A stretch of 60,579 nucleotides of DNA from Gammaproteobacteria bacterium (GCA_002730035.1 PBYU01000047.1:28382-88960), one strand, 5' to 3'. Shown: positions 9,553-18,626, counted from the first letter of the stretch. Numbers and translations: made by a program. Notes: generated by a model not told the origin, from the letters alone.

Positions 9553-9816
9553 GGTTTGCTCCTCTTCGGTTCATTTGCCAATGATTTGAACTTTATCCAA
9601 ATGAACACAAGCAAAGGATTTAGACAGCAACTATCACGCCATATGTGCAAATAATTGACTCTGCTGCTGTGCACTCCAGTAACTACGGGTGTTCTGTGGA
9701 TTTTAACTAGAACTTTGGCGGCCAAGAAGTCTGTATTGGATAGCGGAATAGACCAATTACCAGGCGAATCTGGCTAACAATCTCAATCGGTGCTGACGGT
9801 CGGGCTGGCAAAAGAA

Positions 9817-9869
9817 GTAAGAGCAACTTGATACCACGCTGTATCGCTTTGGCAGCAAGTTACTCTTAC
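9817..9869. repeat. Long imperfect hairpin
   Basis: Arms GTAAGAGCAACTTG (9817-9830) and CAAGTTACTCTTAC (9856-9869) pair over 14 positions with one mismatch. A smaller GATAC/GTATC stem lies inside. It has no T run after it, so it is not an obvious terminator. Confidence 0.55.
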
Positions 9870-9909
9870 AAGAGAGAGTTCGTTGGTCCGTTTTCCGCTA
9901 GATTTATTG

Positions 9910-10170
9910 CTACAGGATCAGTCCAAGTGCATTGCCTAATAGAGGCCAAACATAGATGCCAAGTATTACCATCAAGATAAGCACTACTGGCAGACTCTGC
10001 ACCGGTCGACGCTGTTGCTCTTGTTCTGAACTTTTCACAGGATCCAGACTAGTCGCAATGAACGCAATTGTGTATGGTGCAGGCGATTCATGTATGGATA
10101 TACAGTGTTGTAATGGCGTGGTCAGTCTTCCTCTCACTCGACTCTCGCTTGCTTTAGAAAAACACAGCAC
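9910..10170 (-). CDS. Possible small membrane protein
   Basis: An 86-residue frame whose last 27 residues are strongly hydrophobic (LPVVLILMVILGIYVWPLLG) after a charged, Gln-rich stretch, the layout of a small C-tail-anchored protein. The first 35 residues look non-coding and there is no good ribosome site before the ATG, so either the true start is internal and non-standard or the frame is not a gene. It sits in a long gap with no competing gene. Low certainty. Confidence 0.3.
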   Translation of the reverse strand: MLCFSKASESRVRGRLTTPLQHCISIHESPAPYTIAFIATSLDPVKSSEQEQQRRPVQSLPVVLILMVILGIYVWPLLGNALGLIL

Positions 10171-10275
10171 AAGCCAGCTGGAAATCCCAACCCGCCTTCA
10201 AGTCTGGTCGGAATGAGGCTTGTTGAGTGTCGACTCAATTGCTTTAATGAAAGTCGCCCACACAGGAGTTAGTCG

Positions 10276-12213
10276 ATGCCGAACAACATCCGAAAAATCG
10301 CCCCTGCCAGCTGTTATCTTTTACTGACCACGATCTGCTTCAGTTCCCATGGTGCAGAAGTTAAACCGGACTGGACATATTGGGGTGGCGATAGATCATT
10401 CAATCGCTATTCGCCAGCCGATCAGATCACTGGCGACAACGTTGTCGACTTACAGATTGCATGGCGCCGGCCTGCGGTCGACTCCACTCTCACAAACACT
10501 TATCCAGGCTTGCGGGTATCCAGGAATCTTCGCTCCACTCCGGTGCTCATCGATGGAGTTCTGTACGCGACAAATGGGGTTGGCCTGGTAGAAGCTTTCA
10601 ATCCATCAACTGGTGAAACCCTTTGGGTGCAGCAAGCTGTGCCCGCCACACTGGAGGTGGTATCCGGGCCGAGCACTCGGGGGCTCGAATACTGGACCGA
10701 TGGTTTCGAGAAGAGACTACTGGTCGTTCGTGGCGGCTATCTCTACTCGCTCGATGCGGAAACGGGTCAGGTATCTTTCAATTTTGGAGACAATGGCAGG
10801 GTGAGTCTGATTCCAGAATCTTCCAGGTCCCATAGTTTTATTTCCGGCGGCCCTATTCTGGTGAATGAGGTGATCGTCGTAGCCGGCACTATCGACGGAG
10901 CCGGTGACGCTGGCACGAAATGGCGGGGCATGGCTTCGGAAGACGTGCGCGGCTATGACGTGAGAACAGGCGAACAGCTGTGGACTTTTCATGCCGTGCC
11001 TGAAGAAGGTGAATTCGGCACCGATACCTGGGGCAATGATTCCTGGCGCGATTCCGGTGACCTTGGCTCCTGGTGCTGTCTAAGCGCTGATGAAGAACTC
11101 GGCTATGTGTATGTACCGTTTACCGCGCCCACCGCCGCCTATTATGGTGGTCATAGACCGGGCGACAATCTTTTTTCCAACACTCTGGTTGCCATCGACG
11201 CGAGCAGCGGCGAAAGGGTCTGGCATTTCCAGATGGTGCACCATGATGTGTGGGAGTACGACAACGTCGGCCCTCCTGTACTGGGTGATATCACCGTGGA
11301 GGGGCGAACCATTCAGGCAGTGATGCAGGCTAATAAGACTGGCTGGGTGTATGTATTCGATCGTGTCAGCGGTGAACCAGTCTGGCCCATCGAGGAACGA
11401 CCGGTGCCGCAGTCGTTGATACCGGGCGAGACCTTATCACCAACCCAACCATTCCCCTCCAAGCCGGCTGCAATTGCCACACAAGGGGTCAGCGCGGCTG
11501 ACATTATCGACTTCCCCGAAATCGGGCAGATCGCCAGGGCCACCGCAGCCAACTTTATAACCGGCCCGATTTTTACCCCACCATCGCTGGTGAGCAACCA
11601 GCCCGGTGGCACTCAGGGCACGCTGACCTTGCCGGGCTCCTGGGGATCGGCGAACTGGAACACCGGCGCCTTCGATCCGGAAACCGGCTATTACTATGGA
11701 TTTGCCAATGATATCCCCCGGGTCTACCGCATCGAAGAGGCTACCGATGAAGGCGCCGAGATGGCCTATTGGAGTCCCAATCGGGAGGCGCCATACCTGG
11801 ATGGGATACCGTTGACTAAACCTCCCTGGGGCAGGATCACCGCAATCGATATGAATCGCGGCGAGCATGTGTGGCAGGCGGCAAATGGCGATTCCCTGAG
11901 CGATCATCCGGCACTGGCCAATCTTGAGCTGCCGCCCCTGGGCATCGCCAGTCGACCGGTAGCGCTGGTAACCAGGACGCTACTCTTTATTGGTGACGGT
12001 AGTAACGTATTCGGCGGTATCCAACCCAATATGTGGGGGCGCATGTTCCGTGCCTTTGACAAGGCCACGGGTGAGATCTTGTGGGAGATGGACCTGCCGG
12101 CCGGTACCACAGGTGGCCCCATGACCTACATGCATGAAGGCAAACAGTATATTGTGGTGGCCGTCGGTGGATTGGGTGATCCGGCCGAATGGGTGGCGCT
12201 GGCTTTACCGTAA
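10276..12213 (+). CDS. PQQ-dependent dehydrogenase, exported
   Basis: A 645-residue quinoprotein with a signal peptide (1-26). It has the beta-propeller W-motif repeats of the family (AFNPSTGETLW, SLDAETGQVSF, AIDASSGERVWHFQ, AFDKATGEILWEMD), each about 50-100 residues apart. The segments YYGGHRPGDNLF and MVHHDVWEYDNVGPP are typical of the membrane-bound glucose/polyol dehydrogenase branch, but the N-terminal membrane helices of Gcd are absent, so it is a soluble periplasmic form. It would oxidise an alcohol, sugar or aldehyde and pass electrons to a cytochrome or quinone. Oddly, a Cys-Cys pair (GSWCCLSADEELG, near residue 274) sits where relatives usually have Trp-Met or similar. GGAG lies 8 bases before the ATG. 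Confidence 0.9.
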   Translation: MPNNIRKIAPASCYLLLTTICFSSHGAEVKPDWTYWGGDRSFNRYSPADQITGDNVVDLQIAWRRPAVDSTLTNTYPGLRVSRNLRSTPVLIDGVLYATNGVGLVEAFNPSTGETLWVQQAVPATLEVVSGPSTRGLEYWTDGFEKRLLVVRGGYLYSLDAETGQVSFNFGDNGRVSLIPESSRSHSFISGGPILVNEVIVVAGTIDGAGDAGTKWRGMASEDVRGYDVRTGEQLWTFHAVPEEGEFGTDTWGNDSWRDSGDLGSWCCLSADEELGYVYVPFTAPTAAYYGGHRPGDNLFSNTLVAIDASSGERVWHFQMVHHDVWEYDNVGPPVLGDITVEGRTIQAVMQANKTGWVYVFDRVSGEPVWPIEERPVPQSLIPGETLSPTQPFPSKPAAIATQGVSAADIIDFPEIGQIARATAANFITGPIFTPPSLVSNQPGGTQGTLTLPGSWGSANWNTGAFDPETGYYYGFANDIPRVYRIEEATDEGAEMAYWSPNREAPYLDGIPLTKPPWGRITAIDMNRGEHVWQAANGDSLSDHPALANLELPPLGIASRPVALVTRTLLFIGDGSNVFGGIQPNMWGRMFRAFDKATGEILWEMDLPAGTTGGPMTYMHEGKQYIVVAVGGLGDPAEWVALALP

Positions 12214-12238
12214 ATTCATCGATTGGGAAGGCCCTGCT

Positions 12239-12571
12239 ATGAACTTTGGCATAACTAAAACCATCCCGGCCTCACGTGGTGAGGCTGGAATCGATGTGCT
12301 CTATGATGGCACGCGCTCGGGGTTTGAGTTTCACATGGCGGGCAAGCCATCGAAATTGAAAGTCGGTGATTTTGTCTACACGATCTTCAATGACCAACTC
12401 ATCGGTCGCTGCCGCATCACCGAGTTGATAGGTGGCGCCACGAATCCCAGTTCAGGCAGTCCGCGGACACTAATCATGGTGGATTGCCCGGGGGAGAGGC
12501 TCGCCAAGCCCATTTCCCGAAAAGGTCACCGTGGCACTCGATACTATGATGGAGCAGATTGGCAATGCTGA
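12239..12571 (+). CDS. Small conserved-looking protein, possibly PUA/ASCH-like
   Basis: A 110-residue cytosolic protein. The start is ATG 12239, preceded by GGGAAGG at 8 bases; the frame is open further upstream but only inside the PQQ dehydrogenase gene. The segment LKVGDFVYTIFNDQLIGRCRITEL resembles the beta-hairpin of small PUA/ASCH/EVE-type domains (a 'GD.V' turn followed by G-x-x-x-I), which bind nucleic acid or modified bases, but this is weak. It begins 25 bases after the dehydrogenase stop and may share its transcript. Function unknown. Confidence 0.6.
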   Translation: MNFGITKTIPASRGEAGIDVLYDGTRSGFEFHMAGKPSKLKVGDFVYTIFNDQLIGRCRITELIGGATNPSSGSPRTLIMVDCPGERLAKPISRKGHRGTRYYDGADWQC

Positions 12572-12689
12572 AGTGGTTAAAAAGTAAATCAGGGGATTCC
12601 TAGAGCCTGGCAGGAATACTTTTGCCTATCATATTTGTACTGAAACGCACTGCGTCTAACATCTTTTCCTTATCCAGGGAGCAATAGCA

Positions 12690-13061
12690 ATGAAGCACTT
12701 CGTAAACGTCCTTCTTCAATTTCTCATCGTCATCACTGGCCTGCTAAGTATCCAAACGCAGGCGCAGCAAAGACTCGCACCCAATGAACTCTGTAGTAAT
12801 AGTCCGCAGGCCATCGCGTCGTTTGCAGATGCTGTGCTGGAACAGGCAGTTCGCCAGGCATTATCAATAGACGCACAAGATGCACTTAGCTGTACCCTGG
12901 TCACAGGGCTGACGGCACTGTCCGCCTCAGGACCCGGTGCAATGCGTTCCGTCTCTGGATCGCCGGAGTGGCCCGACCCCGATCATGTGTTCCAAAACCT
13001 CGCGGGATACGTAGTCGGCCTATCGTTGGCATGTAGAGAAGATAGGCTACGGTGTGCTTGA
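12690..13061 (+). CDS. Short secreted protein resembling a leucine-rich-repeat cap
   Basis: A 123-residue exported protein: signal peptide 1-25 (QTQAQ) after a good GGGAGC ribosome site. Residues 40-90 (FADAVLEQAVRQAL... LSCTLVTGLTALSAS) follow the pattern of the N-terminal cap of secreted bacterial leucine-rich-repeat proteins (F-D-x-x-L-E-x-x-V-R). No leucine-rich repeats follow, so this may be the stub of a larger protein lost by deletion or an independent small protein. Two Cys pairs are present. No function assigned. Confidence 0.55.
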   Translation: MKHFVNVLLQFLIVITGLLSIQTQAQQRLAPNELCSNSPQAIASFADAVLEQAVRQALSIDAQDALSCTLVTGLTALSASGPGAMRSVSGSPEWPDPDHVFQNLAGYVVGLSLACREDRLRCA

Positions 13062-13188
13062 CCAGAAATCGGCTGATTAAGTTGTTAAGTTATGGGTGTC
13101 CGCTGTAAGCAAACCGATTTAAGCAGAGCCCCGGATTTAGGTTATTATCCTTCTGCTTTTCCAAGGATCTTAAGCAGTATTCGCCACC

Positions 13189-15165
13189 ATGAAACAATCA
13201 ATCGAAGATATCGCTCCACTCTGGACCCCATCAGACGAAACCATCGCCAGTGCCAATATCACCAGCTATATCTCCTGGCTTACTGCCCGTGGCATTGAAG
13301 TTAGCAATTACGATGAACTCTGGCGTTGGTCGGTTGATCACATCGAAGATTTTTGGGAATCATTGTGGGACTACTTTGAGCTCACTTACAGTAAGAAATG
13401 GTCGGCGGTACTAACGGAACGAAAGATGCCTGGTGCCGAATGGTTCCCCGGTGTTCGTCTTAACTATGCTGAAAATATCTTTGCCCGGCGCGATGACAGC
13501 AAACCCATGCTTCTCTTCAAAGGAGAGAACACAGAGCTACAGGAAGTCAGCTGGGCCGAAATAGAAGAGCAGACACGACGATTAGCCACAACTCTTAATA
13601 AACTGGGCGTAGAAGAAGGCGACCGTGTCGTGGCATACCTGCCAAATATTCCCGAAGCCATCGTTGCCTTATTGGCTGTCAGTAGCATCGGTGCCATCTG
13701 GTCGAGTTGCCCTCCAGACTTCGGGAAAAGCAGTGTGCTGGATCGATTTAGCCAGATAGAGCCGAAGGTGCTGTTAGCGGTAGATGGCTATGACTTCGGA
13801 GGCAAGACCCATGATCGCCGGCCAGTTCTGGCTGAAATTCAGCAGGCGTTGCCCACAGTCGAGCAAACATTACTCATTGACCACATCAGCAAAGAAACGG
13901 CTGATCTTAAAAATACAGTGCTGTGGTCACAAGCGTTGAGGGATGCGGACGATTCAGTGCTGACTTTTGCACAGCTACCATTCGATCATCCCTTATGGAT
14001 TGTTTACTCCTCCGGCACCACCGGTCTGCCTAAACCGATCGTGCATGGCCACGGTGGTGTCATTCTTGAACACTATAAAGCAGTGGTATTCCACAATGAT
14101 ATAAAGCCCGATGATCGATTCTACTGGTATTCCAGCACAGGATGGATGATGTGGAATTATTTGATCGGTGCGCTATTCGCGAAGGCGACCCTCGTCATTT
14201 ACAACGGCAGCCCCGCTTACCCGAATGCCAATGCACAATTCGAACTGGCAGAAAAAGCAGGCGTAACTTATTTTGGCACTTCTGCGGCATTTATCAGTGC
14301 CTGCCTGAATGCCGGTATACACCCGAGTCAGGACTATGACCTTAGCGCTATTCGTGCAGTTGGCTCCACTGGATCACCCTTGTCCACTGATGGATTTCGA
14401 TGGATTTACGAAAATATCAATAAAGATCTCGCGCTGGAATCCCTTAGTGGTGGCACCGATCTTTGTACTGCTTTTGTTGGTGGCGCGCGTACATTTCCGA
14501 TCTATATGGGTGAGATTCAGGGTGCATCCCTCGGTGCTAATGTGCAGGCCTTTGATGAGGAAGGTAAGCCGATAAGGAACAAGGTTGGAGAACTGGTTAT
14601 CACCGAGCCCATGCCGTCCATGCCACTGTCTTTTTGGAATGACGAGGGTATGGCTTTATATAGGGAAAGTTACTTCAGTATGTATCCGGGCATCTGGCGC
14701 CATGGCGACTGGATACAGTTCAACGACCGTGGTGGCTGTGTGATATTCGGCCGCTCTGACTCAACCATCAACCGCCAGGGCGTACGCATGGGCACCAGCG
14801 AGATCTATCGGGTGGTGGAATCATTCGAAGAAATACTCGACAGCCTGATTATCGACCTGGAGTTCCATGGGCGGGAATCATTTATGCCTCTCTTCCTGGT
14901 TTTGAAAGAGGGCGTTGTATTGAATGAAGATCTCAAGACCCGGATAGGCAACAAGCTGCGCCGCGATGTTTCGCCGCGCCATGTCCCCAATGAAATGCTG
15001 ACTATTGACGAAGTGCCTTACACTTTAAGTGGCAAGAAGATGGAAGTTCCTATTCGAAAGATCCTGCTTGGCATGGAGGTGGATCGAGCGGCCAACTTAG
15101 GGGCGATGCGAAATCCAGAGGCGATAGATTTTTTCCAGGAATATGCCAGCCAGCTGAGTAGCTAA
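13189..15165 (+). CDS. aacS: Acetoacetyl-CoA synthetase
   Basis: A 658-residue adenylate-forming enzyme that activates acetoacetate with ATP and CoA, feeding ketone bodies from leucine or hydroxybutyrate breakdown into acetyl-CoA. The N-terminal acetyl-CoA-synthetase-like extension (NYDELWRWSVDHIEDFWES) and the length separate it from ordinary acyl-CoA ligases. Core motifs are YSSGTTGLPKPIVHGHGG (ATP loop, about 272), SGGTDLCTAFVGG followed by YMGEIQG (diagnostic of the AacS branch), GDW, GRSDSTINRQGVRMG and the C-terminal LSGKKMEVP with the catalytic Lys. It is followed on the same strand by a CoA transferase, after about 200 bases. Its product would link to the liu genes at 53-56 kb. Confidence 0.9.
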   Translation: MKQSIEDIAPLWTPSDETIASANITSYISWLTARGIEVSNYDELWRWSVDHIEDFWESLWDYFELTYSKKWSAVLTERKMPGAEWFPGVRLNYAENIFARRDDSKPMLLFKGENTELQEVSWAEIEEQTRRLATTLNKLGVEEGDRVVAYLPNIPEAIVALLAVSSIGAIWSSCPPDFGKSSVLDRFSQIEPKVLLAVDGYDFGGKTHDRRPVLAEIQQALPTVEQTLLIDHISKETADLKNTVLWSQALRDADDSVLTFAQLPFDHPLWIVYSSGTTGLPKPIVHGHGGVILEHYKAVVFHNDIKPDDRFYWYSSTGWMMWNYLIGALFAKATLVIYNGSPAYPNANAQFELAEKAGVTYFGTSAAFISACLNAGIHPSQDYDLSAIRAVGSTGSPLSTDGFRWIYENINKDLALESLSGGTDLCTAFVGGARTFPIYMGEIQGASLGANVQAFDEEGKPIRNKVGELVITEPMPSMPLSFWNDEGMALYRESYFSMYPGIWRHGDWIQFNDRGGCVIFGRSDSTINRQGVRMGTSEIYRVVESFEEILDSLIIDLEFHGRESFMPLFLVLKEGVVLNEDLKTRIGNKLRRDVSPRHVPNEMLTIDEVPYTLSGKKMEVPIRKILLGMEVDRAANLGAMRNPEAIDFFQEYASQLSS

Positions 15166-15242
15166 CTAGACAACCCCGTGCCATGGAGATACCTTTGAAT
15201 ATCTAATCATTCAAAAACCTGTAGAGTATAAGTAGAGAGAAA

Positions 15243-15335
15243 AGGGGACGGGTTTAATTAATAAGAAGTAATGTCTGGATTAACCACTCCCCATTGCACA
15301 AAAATATCTGCCCCTTTTTCTTATCCTGTTTAAGT
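15243..15335. repeat. Degenerate REP-like inverted repeat
   Basis: Ends AAAAGGGGACGGG (about 15240-15252) and CTGCCCCTTTTTCTTAT (about 15309-15325) form loosely complementary arms around an A+T-rich centre. The same GGGGAC/GGGGTC lead is seen in the cleaner repeats at 44.6 and 59.1 kb. Intergenic; could also act as a weak terminator for aacS. Confidence 0.4.
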
Positions 15336-15362
15336 AATCAATAGCGTGAAAGGAAAGTGTAA

Positions 15363-16559
15363 ATGTATGCCATATTAAAAGACGTCCGCATTTTGGACTT
15401 ATCCACAATTGTTCTCGGCCCTTATGCAACTCAAATATTGGGTGACTTCGGCGCAGAAGTCATCAAGATCGAGAGCCCCGATGGGGACCTGTTTCGTGCG
15501 GTACGACCCGGGCGATCGGCAAAGATGGGCGCCGGCTATATGAACAGCAATCGCAACAAGCGATCAATTACGCTTAATCTGAAAACCGAAGAAGGTAAGC
15601 AACTGTTCTACAAGCTGGCAAAAACAGCGGATGTGATCGTGCACAATATGCGTAACAAGACGGCGATTAAGCTGGGCATTGGTTACGACGATGTCAAAGC
15701 GCATAATCCGGAAATTGTCTATTGCGGTGCACAGGGCTTTGGGGAAGCAGGACCGCTTGCCGATGCACCGGCCTACGATGATATTATCCAGGCGGCGTCC
15801 GGCTTTGCCCACCTGAACGCCGATGCCGAGGGAAGTCCACAGTACGCGCCCACGATCATTGCCGACAAGGTGGTTGCACACCAACTGGCAATCGCAGTAT
15901 TAGGTGGGTTGGTCAACAAGTTTCGCACTGGCAAAGGCTGCTTCATAGAGACACCGATGTTCGAAGCTCTTATCTCATTTATCATGGTCGAGCAATTAGC
16001 CAACCAGAGCTTCGTTCCTAGCGAAGGCGGTACCGGTTACGAGCGCATGAATTCTCCTTATCGTCGGCCCTATCCAACCAGGGATGGATTTATTGGACTG
16101 CTGCCCTATAGCACCAAGCATTGGATTGCGTTCTTCAAGCTGGTCGATCACCCCGCACTGACCGAATGGGATCTGGTGACAGACCCGGTAAAGCGCAGTG
16201 CAAACATCAATCAACTGTATGCGAAGATTTTTGAATTCACGCCGTCCAAAACGACAGACGAGTGGTGTGAGTTACTGGGCAAGACCGACATCCCCCACAC
16301 CCGGGTCAATCAACTGGATGATCTTCTCGAAAACGAACATCTTAAGGCAGTCGGTTTTTTTGAAGAGTACGAACATCCCACCGAGGGCACCATGCGTCGA
16401 ATTCGATCGCCGTTTACGATAGAGGGGGTTGAGCAATCGGAAGACTTGCCATCACCACGCCTCGGCGAGGCAAACGAGAGCATACTTAAAGAACTCGGGC
16501 TGGAAGCTGAGGCGATAAGGCAGCTGGAAGAGAAAGGAGTGATTTGTCTTAATGAATAA
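15363..16559 (+). CDS. Family III CoA transferase (CaiB/BaiF)
   Basis: A 398-residue enzyme of the formyl-CoA/carnitine CoA-transferase family, moving CoA between carboxylic acids in the cytosol. It begins with the typical LKDVRILDLSTIVLGPYATQ and has GDFGAEVIKIESPDGD, NRNKRSITLNLKTEEG and GFGEAGPLADAPAYDD, where the Asp after Pro-x-Tyr (about residue 141) is the expected nucleophile. The length is normal. AAGGAAAG lies before the ATG. The substrate is unknown. Position after aacS suggests a role in short-chain or branched-chain acid activation, as inference only. Confidence 0.88.
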   Translation: MYAILKDVRILDLSTIVLGPYATQILGDFGAEVIKIESPDGDLFRAVRPGRSAKMGAGYMNSNRNKRSITLNLKTEEGKQLFYKLAKTADVIVHNMRNKTAIKLGIGYDDVKAHNPEIVYCGAQGFGEAGPLADAPAYDDIIQAASGFAHLNADAEGSPQYAPTIIADKVVAHQLAIAVLGGLVNKFRTGKGCFIETPMFEALISFIMVEQLANQSFVPSEGGTGYERMNSPYRRPYPTRDGFIGLLPYSTKHWIAFFKLVDHPALTEWDLVTDPVKRSANINQLYAKIFEFTPSKTTDEWCELLGKTDIPHTRVNQLDDLLENEHLKAVGFFEEYEHPTEGTMRRIRSPFTIEGVEQSEDLPSPRLGEANESILKELGLEAEAIRQLEEKGVICLNE

Positions 16560-16610
16560 GGGCGATTAAAAACTTAGCAATCGTTATCTGAAAACTAAAG
16601 GAGGTACTTT

Positions 16611-17015
16611 ATGTTTTCTCATCAGGACAAGAGAAACTACAAGTCAGGGAAGTTTATCCGTTTTGTGTTAGGCATTTTGATTCTGCTTGTAGTGCTTGGA
16701 TTTGTAATTCAGTTTTTGTGGAATGTAACTTTAGCGGCAATGTTTGAATTGCCCACAATTTCTTACTGGCAGTCGTTAGGCCTGTTTATCCTGGTCAAAT
16801 TGTTTTTCGGTGTTGGTCCTCTCAGCCGTGGCCGGAGATTCATGTACAGAAGACACCATGGGCGGAAGCATCTTGTGGATTCAGACGATAGACCAGTATC
16901 AATTCGTAAAGAAACATTTCAAAAGTACTGGCAGGAAGAAGGAAAAGAAGCCTATGAGGCATTTCGAGCAAAGAACGGAGTGGATCCTGAAGATGGAAAA
17001 CCTGGAGATGAATAA
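16611..17015 (+). CDS. Small membrane protein, function unknown
   Basis: A 134-residue protein with two membrane segments (about 15-38 and 50-68) and a basic, then acidic, soluble tail: RGRRFMYRRHHGRKH, then a helix FQKYWQEEGKEAYEAFRAKN. A near-perfect AAAGGAGGT ribosome site lies 5 bases before the ATG, suggesting strong expression. It follows the CoA transferase by 51 bases and may be in its transcript. I do not recognise a family with known function. Confidence 0.75.
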   Translation: MFSHQDKRNYKSGKFIRFVLGILILLVVLGFVIQFLWNVTLAAMFELPTISYWQSLGLFILVKLFFGVGPLSRGRRFMYRRHHGRKHLVDSDDRPVSIRKETFQKYWQEEGKEAYEAFRAKNGVDPEDGKPGDE

Positions 17016-17041
17016 ATAGGGACAGATCCCGTTACTCTCTG

Positions 17042-17080
17042 GGTGTAGTTCAGCATATTAAGCCCGGGGCGCCCGCCCAG
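17042..17080 (+). repeat. Duplicate of a capA coding segment (copy A)
   Basis: 39 bases that match 17920-17958 inside the capA-type gene at 38 of 39 positions (G at 17075 against A at 17953), in direct orientation 878 bases apart. It lies 20 bases past the stop codon of that gene, between two convergent genes. Confidence 0.9.
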
Positions 17081-17100
17081 CAATGGCGAGGAGTTACTTT

Positions 17101-18573
17101 CTAATTAGTTCTTATTACGCCGACATTGTTTTCGATGCTGATAGTCGTGCCAAACTCCTGCGACAGCCGCTGCATCCTCGCCAGAATCGATTGTGCGAGG
17201 TCTGGCGCTGCCAGCCGGGGAATCCCCAGCCTCGAGTCCGGACCGTCGGAACCCAACTCGGTGGGGTATAAACGTACCTCGGCTAACTCGCCATCCTGGT
17301 AGTGACTGATGGCCACCAGACTCTCCAGGGATTGCGTCGAGCCGCCGAAGTTTCTTGAAAAATTCTGACGTGGCCCTCGCTGATTCGCATCCAGCTGCCC
17401 CATTTGCTCTTGAAGCGTCCACTGTGCCTCACGGAAGAACTCGCCGAGCCCGTAGAAGATAGGCTTGCCTTTGTAGATTTCGATTCCCCGCAACAGCTGC
17501 ACACCGTGCCCGACAAAGACATCGGCGCCGGTATCGATGGCCTGGTGCGCCAGATCGACGTAGAAGTCAGGCGGCTTGGTGCTGAGGTGCATCTGCTCGA
17601 GCACCGACTGTCCCTGGTGGATATGCGCCGTGGCGACCACGAAGTCGGCGTAGCGCTTGGCATTGCGAATGCTTCTGAGGGTGCGTGACAAATCGTTCTG
17701 GCTGAGGCTGTAGTCGACCGTGCCGGGAATCTCACCCGGGCGTGCAGCGCGGTAGGTCGGATCTTCCCGACCGGAGCTGGAAGCGGGGAATCGCACTCTG
17801 TCGCTCGGTTCATTGCTGGGCATCGGCTTCGGGTTGTCGTAATTCGAACTGAATTCCAGGAATTGATCGCGGACCTGTTTGAGAGAAGCCAGTTGCTCAT
17901 CGGTAACGACGATTGTCTCGGTGTAGTTCAGCATATTAAGCCCGGGGCGCCCACCCAGATTACCCACCTGTGAGGTCGCTCCCAGGCGCCGGAACTCTTG
18001 CCAGAGTGGCGCGTGCATACCAACCATAGCCACCCGGCCCTGGGGTAATTCCAGGTAGGCCGGCGCCGCGGCCTGGTCCAGATTCCTGCCGGTTCCAGCG
18101 TGGACGATACCGGCCTCATCCAACAATGCATTGGTCGAGAACATACCCTCCACCTCAGAGTCCAGCAGGTGATTCTGGGCGCGGTTGACCATGTCGAAAC
18201 CAATCTTCTTCAAATCGGCAGCGACTTCGTATGTGCCCACAAAGCCATTTAGAGGTCCGTCAAAATCCCGCAAATTCGCTAGTTCCCCTTCCATATTCCC
18301 AACCGCGAGGTCGGCCTCGCTAATCAATTGCAGCGCCGCCTGCACGGCCGTATCCGCTAACTGGGAAGCCGGGCGTCGCATCATCAGGTCGCCGACGCTG
18401 GCGAAGTTAAAATCACCGGGGATGGTCATGACCATGTCACGTTGGTTGAGCGGTGGCGGTGTCTGGGCGCTGATGGAAACTGTCCAGGCCAGTGCATAAA
18501 CGATCAGTCCAGCTGACAAACAGGCTCGCAAAAATCGTCGACAAAATAGTTGTTGATCGGAGGTGATGAACAT
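17101..18573 (-). CDS. CapA family protein, exported
   Basis: A 490-residue protein of the CapA/PGA synthesis family (metallophosphoesterase-like fold). The signal peptide covers about 1-37 (AWTVSISAQT). Family motifs in order are FASVGDLMM, NMEGELAN, FDMVNRAQNHLLD (the usual N-x-H-x-x-D), ATAHIHQGQ, and VFVGHGVQLLRGIEIYKGKPIFYGLGEF. CapA proteins take part in making or anchoring poly-gamma-glutamate, but many exported relatives have unknown roles, and no capB/capC lies here. GAGGAGAAATC precedes the ATG. A copy of its bases 17920-17958 recurs just downstream. It lies after the Vgb-like gene on the same strand, separated by a strong hairpin. Confidence 0.85.
   Translation of the reverse strand: MFITSDQQLFCRRFLRACLSAGLIVYALAWTVSISAQTPPPLNQRDMVMTIPGDFNFASVGDLMMRRPASQLADTAVQAALQLISEADLAVGNMEGELANLRDFDGPLNGFVGTYEVAADLKKIGFDMVNRAQNHLLDSEVEGMFSTNALLDEAGIVHAGTGRNLDQAAAPAYLELPQGRVAMVGMHAPLWQEFRRLGATSQVGNLGGRPGLNMLNYTETIVVTDEQLASLKQVRDQFLEFSSNYDNPKPMPSNEPSDRVRFPASSSGREDPTYRAARPGEIPGTVDYSLSQNDLSRTLRSIRNAKRYADFVVATAHIHQGQSVLEQMHLSTKPPDFYVDLAHQAIDTGADVFVGHGVQLLRGIEIYKGKPIFYGLGEFFREAQWTLQEQMGQLDANQRGPRQNFSRNFGGSTQSLESLVAISHYQDGELAEVRLYPTELGSDGPDSRLGIPRLAAPDLAQSILARMQRLSQEFGTTISIENNVGVIRTN
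17920..17958 (+). repeat. Direct repeat within capA-type gene (copy B)
   Basis: Source copy of the 39-base repeat, encoding about residues 206-218 of the CapA-like protein (GGRPGLNMLNYTE on the minus strand). See copy A at 17042. Confidence 0.9.
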
Positions 18574-18626
18574 GATTTCTCCTCTTGTTGGGATTCGCCA
18601 GAATCAATGGAGACGAGCGAAACCAA

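Larger units (their letters stand above)
9553..10275. other. Gap of about 720 bases with little recognised content
   Basis: Between two divergent genes. It should hold the promoters of the 2TM protein and of the first PQQ dehydrogenase. The only structure I see is an inverted repeat at 9817-9869 (listed separately) and a doubtful 86-residue frame on the minus strand at 9910-10170. No IS, RNA gene or conserved protein fragment was recognised. Confidence 0.5.

Noticed and set aside
17101..18573. Poly-gamma-glutamate capsule operon
   Set aside because: Only a CapA-like protein is present; no capB, capC or capE beside it.
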